In this document: in pieces, positions 9,159 to 17,369 of the stretch
Layout: every line of letters begins with the position of its first letter
Position numbering within the stretch: the first letter of the stretch is position 1
Origin: Acidobacteriota bacterium
GTDB lineage: Bacteria > Acidobacteriota > Terriglobia > Bryobacterales > Bryobacteraceae
Reading direction: 5' to 3'
Assembly (NCBI GenBank): GCA_017307505.1
Contig: JAFKEE010000024.1
Span: 214,966 to 278,965, forward strand
DNA: 64,000 bases
The notes under the pieces: model-generated
What the model was told of the DNA's origin: nothing
Seen by the model: the letters and a program-made list of their open reading frames with translations, nothing else
Database searches by the model: none
Position numbers and translations under genes: made by a program

Positions 9159-10418
9159 ATGACGTCGTTCCTGCAGGCAGTCCTGCCTGAAATCTACATG
9201 GGGCTTTCGAGCCTCCTGGTTCATAAACTCCGCACCATGCTCACCATGTTGGGCATGATCTTCGGCGTGGGCGCCGTGGTGGCCATGCTGGCCATCACCG
9301 CTGGTGTCGAAAAGGAGATGCTCTCTTACATCGATCTGCTTGGCGTGAACAATATCATCATCGAAGCCAAGGAGGCGGTTGACCGCAACGAACTCCAGCA
9401 GCGCCGGGCGGTGAGCCCGGGCATGACCTTCCGGGACTACCGGGCGATCATGGAGAACACCCAGGGCATTGAGAAGGCGACGCCTCGCAAGCGCTTCAAG
9501 CCCTTGAAGGTGCTGCCCAAGACTGCGGCCGAGCCGCCGATGCTCATCGGTGTGGAGCCCGATTACCGCGAGATCCAAAGCCTGAAACTCGTGGAAGGGC
9601 GGTTCTTCAACGATGAAGAAAACGCCACCGCGGCTCCGGTCTGCGTGCTGGGTGAGACGACGAAGGTCAACCTGTTGGGCTACGAGCCCGCGGTGGGCAA
9701 GTACGTCAAGATCAATGACACCTGGCTGCAGGTGGTGGGTGTGATGGCTTCCCAGTCCGGCGGCGACACGGATGTGGAAGGCGTCGAAATCCTCTCCAGA
9801 AATAATCTGGTGGTCAGCCCGCTCCGCACCGTAATGTTTCGCTTCGAGGACGGTAATAGCTACCTGAAGGATGAGATCGACGGCATCTACCTGCGCGTCA
9901 AGCCGGGCACGAATTCCATCGAGACGGCGGCCGTCATCAATGCCATTCTGGCCGCGGTTCATAAGGACGCGGGCGACTACAACGTGACCGTGCCGGCCGG
10001 GCTGTTGGAGCAGAAGAAGCGGACCAGTGACATTTTTAAAATCGTCATGATTTGTATCGCCGGTATCAGTCTATTGGTAGGCGGCATCGGCATCATGAAC
10101 ATCATGCTGGCGACTGTGTTGGAACGAACCCGGGAAATCGGTATCCGGCGCGCGATTGGTGCACGCCAGGCCGACATCGTGCGTCAGTTCCTCACAGAAG
10201 CGGTCATGATCTCGATCATTGGCGGGTTCCTCGGAATTGTGTTCGGAGTGACGTTGGCGCAGATCATCGCGGCCGCGGCCGGCTGGTCCACCGTGGTGAC
10301 GTTCACTTCCATCGCCGTGGCATTCGGCGTCTCAGTCGGCATCGGGCTGCTTTTCGGCATTTACCCGGCCGTTCAAGCTGCCAGACTCGATCCGATTGAG
10401 GCCATCCGGTATGAGTAG
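9159..10418 (+). CDS. MacB/FtsX-family ABC transporter permease
   Basis: The product is 419 residues. It has the MacB permease layout: a first membrane helix (LTMLGMIFGVGAVVAMLAI, about 30-48), a periplasmic core domain of about 230 residues, and three C-terminal helices with the FtsX-type segment VGGIGIMNIMLATVLERT-REIGIRRAIGA. The chain ends PAVQAARLDPIEAIRYE, the usual family ending. MacB-like permeases act with an ATP-binding subunit to couple ATP hydrolysis to periplasmic export through TolC. No nucleotide-binding domain is present here or anywhere in the operon, so a partner ATPase must come from elsewhere if the system is active. It is preceded by the third adaptor and followed by the TolC-like gene. 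Confidence 0.93.
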   Translation: MTSFLQAVLPEIYMGLSSLLVHKLRTMLTMLGMIFGVGAVVAMLAITAGVEKEMLSYIDLLGVNNIIIEAKEAVDRNELQQRRAVSPGMTFRDYRAIMENTQGIEKATPRKRFKPLKVLPKTAAEPPMLIGVEPDYREIQSLKLVEGRFFNDEENATAAPVCVLGETTKVNLLGYEPAVGKYVKINDTWLQVVGVMASQSGGDTDVEGVEILSRNNLVVSPLRTVMFRFEDGNSYLKDEIDGIYLRVKPGTNSIETAAVINAILAAVHKDAGDYNVTVPAGLLEQKKRTSDIFKIVMICIAGISLLVGGIGIMNIMLATVLERTREIGIRRAIGARQADIVRQFLTEAVMISIIGGFLGIVFGVTLAQIIAAAAGWSTVVTFTSIAVAFGVSVGIGLLFGIYPAVQAARLDPIEAIRYE

Positions 10419-10446
10419 TTTTCATCGCTATCATCAGGTCCAACCC

Positions 10447-12198
10447 ATGCGTTTTCTTGTTGTTCTTCTTTGCACTACACTCATTGCGCCTGCGCAACAA
10501 CCGCCCGCCGGCCCGGCGCCGGCGCCCGCTCCTGCTCCTGCCCCCGCCCCCGCGACTCAGACAACATCCGCCCAACCGCCAGTGAGTTCCGGGGCTGTCG
10601 CACGCATGAATGCGGCCATTTCCGAACCGAGCGCACCCTGGATTGGTTCCGGCAACTGGTGGCGTAAGACCTTTGCATCGAACGACCTGACGGTCACCGT
10701 CGACGGCCCGGTGCGTTTGAAAGACTATGTTGTCGACGGCAAGCTGACGCTTTCGTTGAAAAACTATCTTGACCTGGTAGTCGCCAACAACACGGATATC
10801 GCCGTGCAGCGTTTGACCCTCGAGTCCCCGAAAAACGCGATCCAGCGCGCCTTCGGCGTTTTCGACCCGGTCATCAACAGTTCATTCTCGGCCACCCGCG
10901 CCAAGACGCCCTCCACCAACACCCTGCAGGGCGCCAACGTGCTGAACCAGTTGGATCAACCCTTTCAGGCTTCCTATCAGCAACTGTTCGCACCCGGCAC
11001 GCAGGTGAATACGACGCTCAATATGTCCAAGACGTCGACGAACAACCAGTTCAACCAGTACAACCCGGCGTTGACGACATCCTGGAGTTCGAGTTTCAGC
11101 CAGCCGCTGTTGCGAAACCGCGGCATCTATGTGAACCGGCTGCCCATCACGATCGCGCGGGCCCAGCGCAAGACGTTCGAACTGTCCCTGGAAAGCACCC
11201 TGCAGCAACTGCTGGTCACGGCGGAGAACGCCTATTGGGACGTAATCAGTGCCCGGGAACGCTTGAAGGTGCAGGAACAGGCGCTGTTCCTCGCAGACCA
11301 GGCGCTGAAGCGCTCTCAGAAGGAAGTTGAGCTGGGCGCCACCTCGCCGCTGGAAATCTTCCAGCCGCAGCAGAACTATGCGACCGCGGAAATCAACCTG
11401 ACGCAGGTGAAGTATCAGCTCCAGATTGCGGAAGACGCCCTGCGCCGCCAGATCAGCGCCGATCTGGATCCCGATGTGCGAAAGCTGCCCATCGTGCTGA
11501 CCGAGGACTCCAAGACCGCTGCCGATGAAGCTGCGCTCGATGCCGACGCTCTTGTGAAGATGGCCCTTCAGAAGCGGCCGGACCTGATTGCCGTGAAGCA
11601 GACCCTGGATGTCAACGATCTGCAGATCCAGAGCTCTCTCAACCTGCTGAAGCCGAACCTCAGCCTGGGCGGCCGCTACAGCACGACCGGCCGCGGCGGC
11701 ACCGCTTTCGCCACCGATCCGGTGACCGGAATCCGGACGCCAATTCCAGGGGGCATCACGGACGCTTTCGGCCAGTATTTTGACTACAATACCTTTTCGT
11801 TCAACCTCACGTTGAACTTCCCGCTGCGCGACCGGGCCGCCTCGGCGAACCTCGCCGATTCTGTGGTGAACAAGAAGTTGACCGCGCTGCGCCAGCGCTC
11901 TCTCGAACAGTCTGTCCGGCAGGACGTGTTGACCGCCATCAACCAGGTTGAGAACAGCCGGGCTTCGGTCAAGCTGGCCATGGTCGCCCTCGACTTCGCC
12001 CAGAAGCGTGCCGACGCCGACCAGAAACGCTACGACTTGGGCGTCATCACGATCTTCTTCCTGCTCGCGTCCCAGAACGACCTGACGCAGGCTCAGTCTA
12101 CCCTCGTCAACAGCACGGTGAACTACCGCCGCAATGTTCTCAACCTGCAACAGCGGGTTGGGAATTTGCTGGAGGTCAAAGGCATCGTGATGCAGTAG
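10447..12198 (+). CDS. TolC-family outer membrane efflux protein
   Basis: The product is 583 residues from the ATG at 10447, which places a clean signal peptide (MRFLVVLLCTTLIAPAQ) at the N-terminus; an upstream in-frame ATG at 10396 would spoil it and overlap the permease end. A Pro/Ala repeat linker (about 20-35) comes next. The body shows the two-fold outer-membrane efflux pattern: LSLKNYLDLVVANNTDIAVQ, a repeated long helix pair, and strand segments ending in polar/aromatic patterns such as NTFSFNLTLNFPLRDRAA. TolC-like trimers form the outer membrane channel for adaptors such as the three encoded upstream. It is the last gene of the operon; a strong terminator follows 22 bases after the stop. 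Confidence 0.92.
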   Translation: MRFLVVLLCTTLIAPAQQPPAGPAPAPAPAPAPAPATQTTSAQPPVSSGAVARMNAAISEPSAPWIGSGNWWRKTFASNDLTVTVDGPVRLKDYVVDGKLTLSLKNYLDLVVANNTDIAVQRLTLESPKNAIQRAFGVFDPVINSSFSATRAKTPSTNTLQGANVLNQLDQPFQASYQQLFAPGTQVNTTLNMSKTSTNNQFNQYNPALTTSWSSSFSQPLLRNRGIYVNRLPITIARAQRKTFELSLESTLQQLLVTAENAYWDVISARERLKVQEQALFLADQALKRSQKEVELGATSPLEIFQPQQNYATAEINLTQVKYQLQIAEDALRRQISADLDPDVRKLPIVLTEDSKTAADEAALDADALVKMALQKRPDLIAVKQTLDVNDLQIQSSLNLLKPNLSLGGRYSTTGRGGTAFATDPVTGIRTPIPGGITDAFGQYFDYNTFSFNLTLNFPLRDRAASANLADSVVNKKLTALRQRSLEQSVRQDVLTAINQVENSRASVKLAMVALDFAQKRADADQKRYDLGVITIFFLLASQNDLTQAQSTLVNSTVNYRRNVLNLQQRVGNLLEVKGIVMQ

Positions 12199-12220
12199 CG
12201 GAAACCCCTATCATGGAAGG

Positions 12221-12253
12221 GAGGGCGGGCTGCGGCCTGCCCTCTTCTTTTTT
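12221..12253 (+). terminator. Intrinsic terminator after the efflux operon, flush with mutL
   Basis: A 10-base stem (12221-12230 with 12235-12244, one G-T wobble) with a TGCG loop is followed by TTCTTTTTT at 12245-12253. The next base is the A of the mutL ATG. This is a textbook Rho-independent terminator by sequence; its activity is inferred. Confidence 0.85.
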
Positions 12254-14188
12254 ATGGGCCGTATTCGCATTCTCTCCGACAACGTCGCTAACAAGATCGC
12301 CGCCGGCGAGGTGGTGGAACGGCCAGCCTCGGTCATTAAGGAGCTGCTGGAGAACTCGCTGGACGCCGGGGCGACCGACATCCGGGTGGAAGTCGAAAGC
12401 GGCGGCCGCCGCCTGTTGCGCATTGTCGACAACGGCTGTGGAATGCTCCGCGACGATGCCATGCTAGCCTTTGAGCGGCATGCCACCTCGAAGCTGTCCA
12501 ATGTTGACGAATTGGAAGCGATTGCCACGCTCGGGTTTCGCGGCGAAGCGTTGCCGTCGATTGCCTCGGTTTCCCGGCTTGTCCTGGAGACCCGTTCGCC
12601 GGACGAACCGACGGGGACAAGGGTTGAGATCTCCGGCGGCAAGCTGCTGAGCTGCGAAGAGAGCGCCCTGCCTGCGGGCACCGCCATCACCGTTCGCGAC
12701 CTGTTCTTCAACGTCCCGGCCCGCAAGAAGTTCCTGCGCAGCGACCAGACGGAACTGGCGCACATCGCCTCGCTGGTCACGCATTATTCCTTGGCTCATC
12801 CCGAGAAGTCGTTCGAACTGACTCACGCGGGCAAGGAGTTGCTGCGCGTGACCCCGGTGCTCACGGACCGGGAGCGCGTGTTCCAGGTCTTCGGCGCCGA
12901 GGCGTTGGAGGATCTGGTCGAATTGCCGCAGCGTGAAGTAGGAGAGGGCCGCTTCCGTCTCTCCGGCTTCATCTCCCGGCCCCAGGTGCAGAAGACGAAT
13001 CGCAACTCGATCTTCCTGTTTGTGAACAGGCGGCTGATCCGCGACCGGCTGCTGATGCACGCCATCACGGCGGCCTACTACAACCTGATGCCGCCGGCCT
13101 GTTACCCGTTCGCGCTGCTGTTCGTGGATTGCGATCCGGCGGAAGTGGATGTCAACGTACATCCCTCGAAGACGGAAGTCCGCTTCCGGAACAGCAGCTA
13201 TGTCCACGACCATGTTCGGGATTCCCTGCGGGCCACGCTGATCGAGCAGCGCCCCGTGCCCAGCGCCCCGCCGCCGGGTACTCCCTTCCTGGAGGGACCG
13301 TCGGGACAATCCGCGACCCGGCTTCCTTACTCCGAGTTCACGCAGACCATCGAGAACTTCCGCTACGACGAAGCCCGGCCGGTGCTGCCCCCTCCGGAGG
13401 AGGGCCAACCGTCCCAATCGATGCAGATTCCGGAGTACACCCTGCGGCCTGTGGCGCCACCGCCGGCGCGCTTCGATTTCAGCGGCGGCGAGCCGATCAC
13501 GATGGATCCGCAACCGGCTGGGGCGGAGCCTCTACGGCTGAAAATCCCAGATACGCACGGTGGGTTCCCGGCTGGCTTCGATCTGGACGCGCCGCAGGGG
13601 ATGATCTCACTCGACGACCTGCGGGTGATGGGCCAACTGCACGATAGCTTCATCATTGCCGCCGGCCGGGACGGCCTGTGGATCATCGACCAGCATGTTG
13701 CCCACGAACGGATTCTTTTCGAAAAAGTACTGGCGCAGCAGGCGGCAGGCCGCGTGGAACAACAACGGCTGCTCCTGCCCATCGTGCTGCAACTGACGCC
13801 GTCGCAGCAAGTGGAGTACGAGCGGATCGCCGACGACCTGGCTCGCGCTGGTTTCGAAACAGAGCCATTCGGCCAGCGTACCATCGCGGTGAAAGCGGCG
13901 CCCTCCGATCTGTCCACGGGCGACCTGGAACGGGCTATCTTTGAAATCCTCGAAATCGCCGAGACGGAGCTCCGCCGCGTGAGTGTCGACGACTTCCGCC
14001 GAGGGATTGCCGCGTCGGTGGCCTGCCGGGCCGCCATCAAGATCAACATGCGCCTGGACCAGACGCGCATGGACTACCTGCTGCGGGAACTGGCCCGGAC
14101 GCAGTACCCCATGAGCTGCCCGCACGGCCGGCCCGTGGCACTGCGATACTCCACGCGCGAGATCCTCCGGAGTTTCCACCGCATCTAG
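12254..14188 (+). CDS. mutL: DNA mismatch repair protein MutL
   Basis: The product is 644 residues. The GHKL ATPase domain is complete: IAAGEVVERPASVIKELLEN with the catalytic Glu and Asn, DNGCGM, the ATP-lid motif TLGFRGEAL, and GTRVEI. The transducer domain follows, with NRRLIRDRLL and the family motif VDVNVHPSKTEVRF. A Pro-rich linker (about 340-440) leads to the C-terminal dimerisation domain with DQHVAHERILFE. The metal-binding motif DQHA(X)2E(X)4E appears as DQHVAHERILFE, so endonuclease activity is plausible but not certain. The end CPHGRPVALRYS is typical. The ATG is fixed by the conserved N-terminus but has no room for a ribosome site, because a terminator T-tract lies directly before it. 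MutL couples MutS mismatch recognition to strand removal. Confidence 0.95.
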   Translation: MGRIRILSDNVANKIAAGEVVERPASVIKELLENSLDAGATDIRVEVESGGRRLLRIVDNGCGMLRDDAMLAFERHATSKLSNVDELEAIATLGFRGEALPSIASVSRLVLETRSPDEPTGTRVEISGGKLLSCEESALPAGTAITVRDLFFNVPARKKFLRSDQTELAHIASLVTHYSLAHPEKSFELTHAGKELLRVTPVLTDRERVFQVFGAEALEDLVELPQREVGEGRFRLSGFISRPQVQKTNRNSIFLFVNRRLIRDRLLMHAITAAYYNLMPPACYPFALLFVDCDPAEVDVNVHPSKTEVRFRNSSYVHDHVRDSLRATLIEQRPVPSAPPPGTPFLEGPSGQSATRLPYSEFTQTIENFRYDEARPVLPPPEEGQPSQSMQIPEYTLRPVAPPPARFDFSGGEPITMDPQPAGAEPLRLKIPDTHGGFPAGFDLDAPQGMISLDDLRVMGQLHDSFIIAAGRDGLWIIDQHVAHERILFEKVLAQQAAGRVEQQRLLLPIVLQLTPSQQVEYERIADDLARAGFETEPFGQRTIAVKAAPSDLSTGDLERAIFEILEIAETELRRVSVDDFRRGIAASVACRAAIKINMRLDQTRMDYLLRELARTQYPMSCPHGRPVALRYSTREILRSFHRI

Positions 14189-14196
14189 AATGGGGT

Positions 14197-14757
14197 ATGG
14201 AGAGTATCCCCGCCACTGCGGCGCTGATCCTGATCGATCTGCAGCGCGCCATCGACGATCCGTCCTGGGGAGTCCGCAACAACCCGGACGCTGAGCGGTT
14301 GGGTTCCTCCCTGCTCGCAGCCTGGAGGGCGAGCGGGCGGGCGGTGTATCACGTACGGCATGATTCCGTCGAACCCAATTCCACCTACCGGCCCGGGCAG
14401 CCTGGCCACGACTTTAAACCCGAGTTCGAGCCACACGCCGATGAGCCGGTGACCGGGAAGCACACGGGCAGCGCGTTCGAAGGGACGGAGTTGGGCGAAC
14501 GCATGGCCACCGGATGCCACGAGGTTCTGGTGGTATTCGGGGTCATCACGAATAACTCGGTGGAATCCACAGTCCGCCATGCCGCCTGCCTGGGCTACCG
14601 TGTGTTGCTGGCCGCAGACGCCTGCTTTACTTTCGCCAAGGTCGACTGGAACGGCGTACCGCGGACTGCCGACGAAGTGCATGCGATGTCCCTGGCAAAC
14701 CTGCATGGTGAGTACTGTACCGTTGCCACTTGTGCCGAGATTCAGGGGGCCCTCTAA
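14197..14757 (+). CDS. Isochorismatase-family hydrolase with Ser at the catalytic Cys position
   Basis: The product is 186 residues, the normal size for this alpha/beta hydrolase family (nicotinamidase, isochorismatase and relatives). Visible family points are the Asp in ALILIDLQ (Asp14), the Lys in VTGKHTGSAF (Lys88) and the segment GVITNNSVESTVRHAA. In cysteine hydrolases of the family the Ser (121) is a Cys nucleophile. Family members without this Cys exist, so this may be a natural subfamily rather than a broken enzyme. The start is 8 bases after the mutL stop. The stop overlaps the next gene by one base (TAATG), so the two are likely translated together. The substrate is unknown. Confidence 0.85.
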   Translation: MESIPATAALILIDLQRAIDDPSWGVRNNPDAERLGSSLLAAWRASGRAVYHVRHDSVEPNSTYRPGQPGHDFKPEFEPHADEPVTGKHTGSAFEGTELGERMATGCHEVLVVFGVITNNSVESTVRHAACLGYRVLLAADACFTFAKVDWNGVPRTADEVHAMSLANLHGEYCTVATCAEIQGAL

Positions 14758-15581
14758 TGAGTTCGGATCTTCAGGACAAGGCCAGGATTCTGCTTGATCT
14801 TCATGGTATTGGGAAGATTCTTGTGCTGCCCAACGCCTGGGATGCCGGCAGCGCTCGCATTTTCGAGAAGGCGGGCTTCCCGGCCATCGCCACGACGAGC
14901 GCCGGTGTTGCGTTCACCTATGGCAAACCGGACGGCCAGCGCATCAACGCCGCGGAGATGCTCGCGGTAGTGCAGCGGATCGCTGAGACGGTGAAGGTGC
15001 CGGTGACGGCGGATGTCGAGGCCGGCTATGGCGACATTGCAGGCACGGTGCACCGGGTGCTGGAGGCCGGCGCGGTCGGAATGAACCTGGAGGACGTCGA
15101 GGGCGACGGTTCCGCCGGGCTGATCCCCCTGGCTGAGCAGGTGGAACGGGTGAAAGCCGCTCGGGCGGCGGCCGATGCGGCGGGCGTCCATGTTGTTCTG
15201 AATGCCCGGACGGATGTCTTCCTGGCTGCGATCGGACGGCCGGAGGACCGGCTTGCCCTGACGATTGAGCGGATTCGGGCGTACGCCGAGGCCGGCGCGG
15301 ATTCGCTGTTTGTCCCTGCCGTGAAGGAGGAAGACGTAATCCGCGCGCTGGTGCAGGCGGTGCCCAAGCCGATCAACATCCTGGCGAATGCGGGTGTCCC
15401 GTCGACAGAGCGTTTGCGGGCATTGGGTGTCAGACGCGTGAGTACAGGATCCGGGCCCTCTCGTGCGGCGCTGAGTGTCGCACAAGCGGTCGCGGATCAG
15501 TTGCTGTCCACGGGGGAATACAGCGTCTTCACCGAGTGCTCTTTGAGCTACCCGGCGGCTAACAAGTTGTTTGCGGAGTGA
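14757..15581 (+). CDS. Isocitrate lyase/PEP mutase superfamily enzyme
   Basis: The product is 274 residues from the ATG at 14757, which overlaps the previous stop and has AGGGGG about 9 bases upstream. The TIM-barrel features of the superfamily are visible: LPNAWDAGSARIFEKAGF (about 24-41), ATTSAGVAFTYGKPDG, the Mg-binding VTADVEAGYGD, GMNLEDVEG and VVLNARTDVFL. The KKCGH motif of true isocitrate and 2-methylisocitrate lyases is absent. This points to the oxaloacetate decarboxylase or carboxyphosphonoenolpyruvate mutase-like branch that cleaves or rearranges C-C or C-P bonds next to a 2-keto acid. The exact substrate is not readable. Its partner is the hydrolase upstream. Confidence 0.88.
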   Translation: MSSDLQDKARILLDLHGIGKILVLPNAWDAGSARIFEKAGFPAIATTSAGVAFTYGKPDGQRINAAEMLAVVQRIAETVKVPVTADVEAGYGDIAGTVHRVLEAGAVGMNLEDVEGDGSAGLIPLAEQVERVKAARAAADAAGVHVVLNARTDVFLAAIGRPEDRLALTIERIRAYAEAGADSLFVPAVKEEDVIRALVQAVPKPINILANAGVPSTERLRALGVRRVSTGSGPSRAALSVAQAVADQLLSTGEYSVFTECSLSYPAANKLFAE

Positions 15582-15584
15582 GAG

Positions 15585-17369
15585 TTACTCCCACTCGATG
15601 GTGCCGGGCGGCTTGTGCGTCAGGTCGTACAGGACCGCACAGATTCCCGGCAGCGCGAGAAGGGCCCCGGTCATCTCGTCAAGCAGTTCCTGGGGCATGG
15701 CGACGGACTGGGCCGTCATGCCGTCCACCGAATCGATGGGCCGCAGGACGATGGAGTCCGGCCGGTCACCTGCTCCGAGCGGGACGATGATCACCGGAAA
15801 CTGCCAGACCTTGTGCTCGAACCCGGAAGATAGACAGAGGGAGCGGACGATGGAGTCCGCCGCCCGGAGCCGGTCGAGCCGTTCCGCCGAGATGTACGCC
15901 GCGCTGGTCTTCAATTCGGAAACCGGCGTGTGAGTGCCAGTGACCGCGACCACACGGTTGATGCCCGCCAGGCGGTTGATCAGATCGGTGGCCTGGCCGT
16001 GCACGCCCGGGGTGGCCGGTGATTCTTCCAGTAGAAGTACGGGCCGGTAGGTGCGGGAATCACCCTGGACTCCGACAGAGTGCAGCGGAGCGAGCCAGCC
16101 GGCGTCGAGCCGTTCGACGGGACGGACTTCGTCCTCGCACAAGCAGCGGATCGCCAGGCCGGGACCCGGAAATGGATGACGCGAAAGGAGTTCTTCCGGT
16201 AGGTTCAGTTCCCGGCCGACTTCGCGGACCTCATCCTTGTAGAGCAGGTGGAGCGGTTCCACGATGCGCCCCTCGGCCAGCAGCTTCTGGATGCCAGAAA
16301 CGCGATTGTGGTGCGTTTTGATCAGATCAGCCTTGGCCGTGCCGCCGCTTTCGATGGTGTCGGGGTAGATGGTGCCTTGGCCGAGGATCCAATTCCCTTC
16401 CAGGAACTGGCCGGAGGCCAGAATCTGTTCCTGGACTTCCACAAACTTCTCGCCGATGATGTGGCGCTTCTTCTCAGGTTCCCGGACTCCCGCCAAAGCA
16501 CTGAGAAAACGGTCCTGGGCGTGTTCGACGGCGAAGATCCCCTTGCCCAGGGATTCAAAGACGCCCTGGACGAACGGAGTTTCGCTGTCGCGCATCAGCC
16601 CGGTGTCGACATACAGAGCGCGGACGCGCTCCGGGCCAAGTGCCCGCAAACAAAGGGTAAAGGCGACTGTGGAGTCGACGCCGCCAGAGACGAAGAAGAA
16701 AACATTGCGGTCGCCGACCCGCTGCCGGATCTCTTCCTCGATGCGGCTGGTCTGCTCGCGCGGGCTCCAGTCGGGTTCGCAGCCGCAGACGCCGAAGAGG
16801 AAGTTCGAAAGGATCTGCCGGCCGCGTTCGGTGTGCACGACCTCGGGGTGAAACTGGACGCCGTAGATTCGCCGGGCGGCGCTGCCCATGGAGGCGATGG
16901 CGCAGGTTTCGGTGGCGCCATAGACCTCAAATCCCGCCGGTGCGGCGGTCACGGTGTCCCGGTGGCTCATCCAAACCTGCTGCCGGCCGGTGGCGCCCTG
17001 GAAGAGCGCGGCGCTCGACTCGAGGTCGAGGTGCGCCATGCCGTACTCGCCTTTTTTCCCTGGACTTACGGTGCCACCCAGGTGCCAGGCGATCAATTGC
17101 TGGCCATAGCAGATGCCAAGGACCGCGCAGGGCAGATCGAAAATGGCGGGATCTACCTGGGGGGAGCCTTGTTCATAGACACTCGCCGGTCCACCTGAGA
17201 TCACAATGCCCAAAACCCCTGCCAGCTCAGCGGCAGGGGTTTCACTGGGGCGAATCTCGGAATAAACGCCGAGCTCACGGATTTTGCGTGTGATCAGGTG
17301 GCAATACTGTCCACCCGTATCAAGTACGATGATTTGCGGCCGTGTACCTTGGTCTGGAGACTGGTTCAA
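15585..17369 (-). CDS. guaA: GMP synthase (glutamine-hydrolysing), long form
   Basis: The product is 594 residues and converts XMP to GMP with glutamine and ATP. The class I glutamine amidotransferase domain has the nucleophile Cys87 in LGICYGQQ and His174/Glu176 in FHPEV. The ATP-pyrophosphatase loop SGGVDST is at 228-234, followed by the XMP-binding region RHPFPGPGLAIR and the end KPPGTIEWE. The dimerisation domain is longer than the common bacterial form (about 525 residues): SVGVQGDSRTYRPVLLLEES occurs early, then about 75 residues later VWQFPVIIVPL and SVDGMTA, an arrangement recalled from eukaryotic GMPS. The start is TTG (17367-17369), overlapping the TGA of the protease gene upstream (TTGA), which suggests translational coupling. 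Confidence 0.94.
   Translation of the reverse strand: MNQSPDQGTRPQIIVLDTGGQYCHLITRKIRELGVYSEIRPSETPAAELAGVLGIVISGGPASVYEQGSPQVDPAIFDLPCAVLGICYGQQLIAWHLGGTVSPGKKGEYGMAHLDLESSAALFQGATGRQQVWMSHRDTVTAAPAGFEVYGATETCAIASMGSAARRIYGVQFHPEVVHTERGRQILSNFLFGVCGCEPDWSPREQTSRIEEEIRQRVGDRNVFFFVSGGVDSTVAFTLCLRALGPERVRALYVDTGLMRDSETPFVQGVFESLGKGIFAVEHAQDRFLSALAGVREPEKKRHIIGEKFVEVQEQILASGQFLEGNWILGQGTIYPDTIESGGTAKADLIKTHHNRVSGIQKLLAEGRIVEPLHLLYKDEVREVGRELNLPEELLSRHPFPGPGLAIRCLCEDEVRPVERLDAGWLAPLHSVGVQGDSRTYRPVLLLEESPATPGVHGQATDLINRLAGINRVVAVTGTHTPVSELKTSAAYISAERLDRLRAADSIVRSLCLSSGFEHKVWQFPVIIVPLGAGDRPDSIVLRPIDSVDGMTAQSVAMPQELLDEMTGALLALPGICAVLYDLTHKPPGTIEWE

Noticed and set aside
15576..15592. Small hairpin between the PEP-mutase-like gene and guaA ends
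   Set aside because: Seven pairs with one wobble and no T-tract; too weak to call a terminator.
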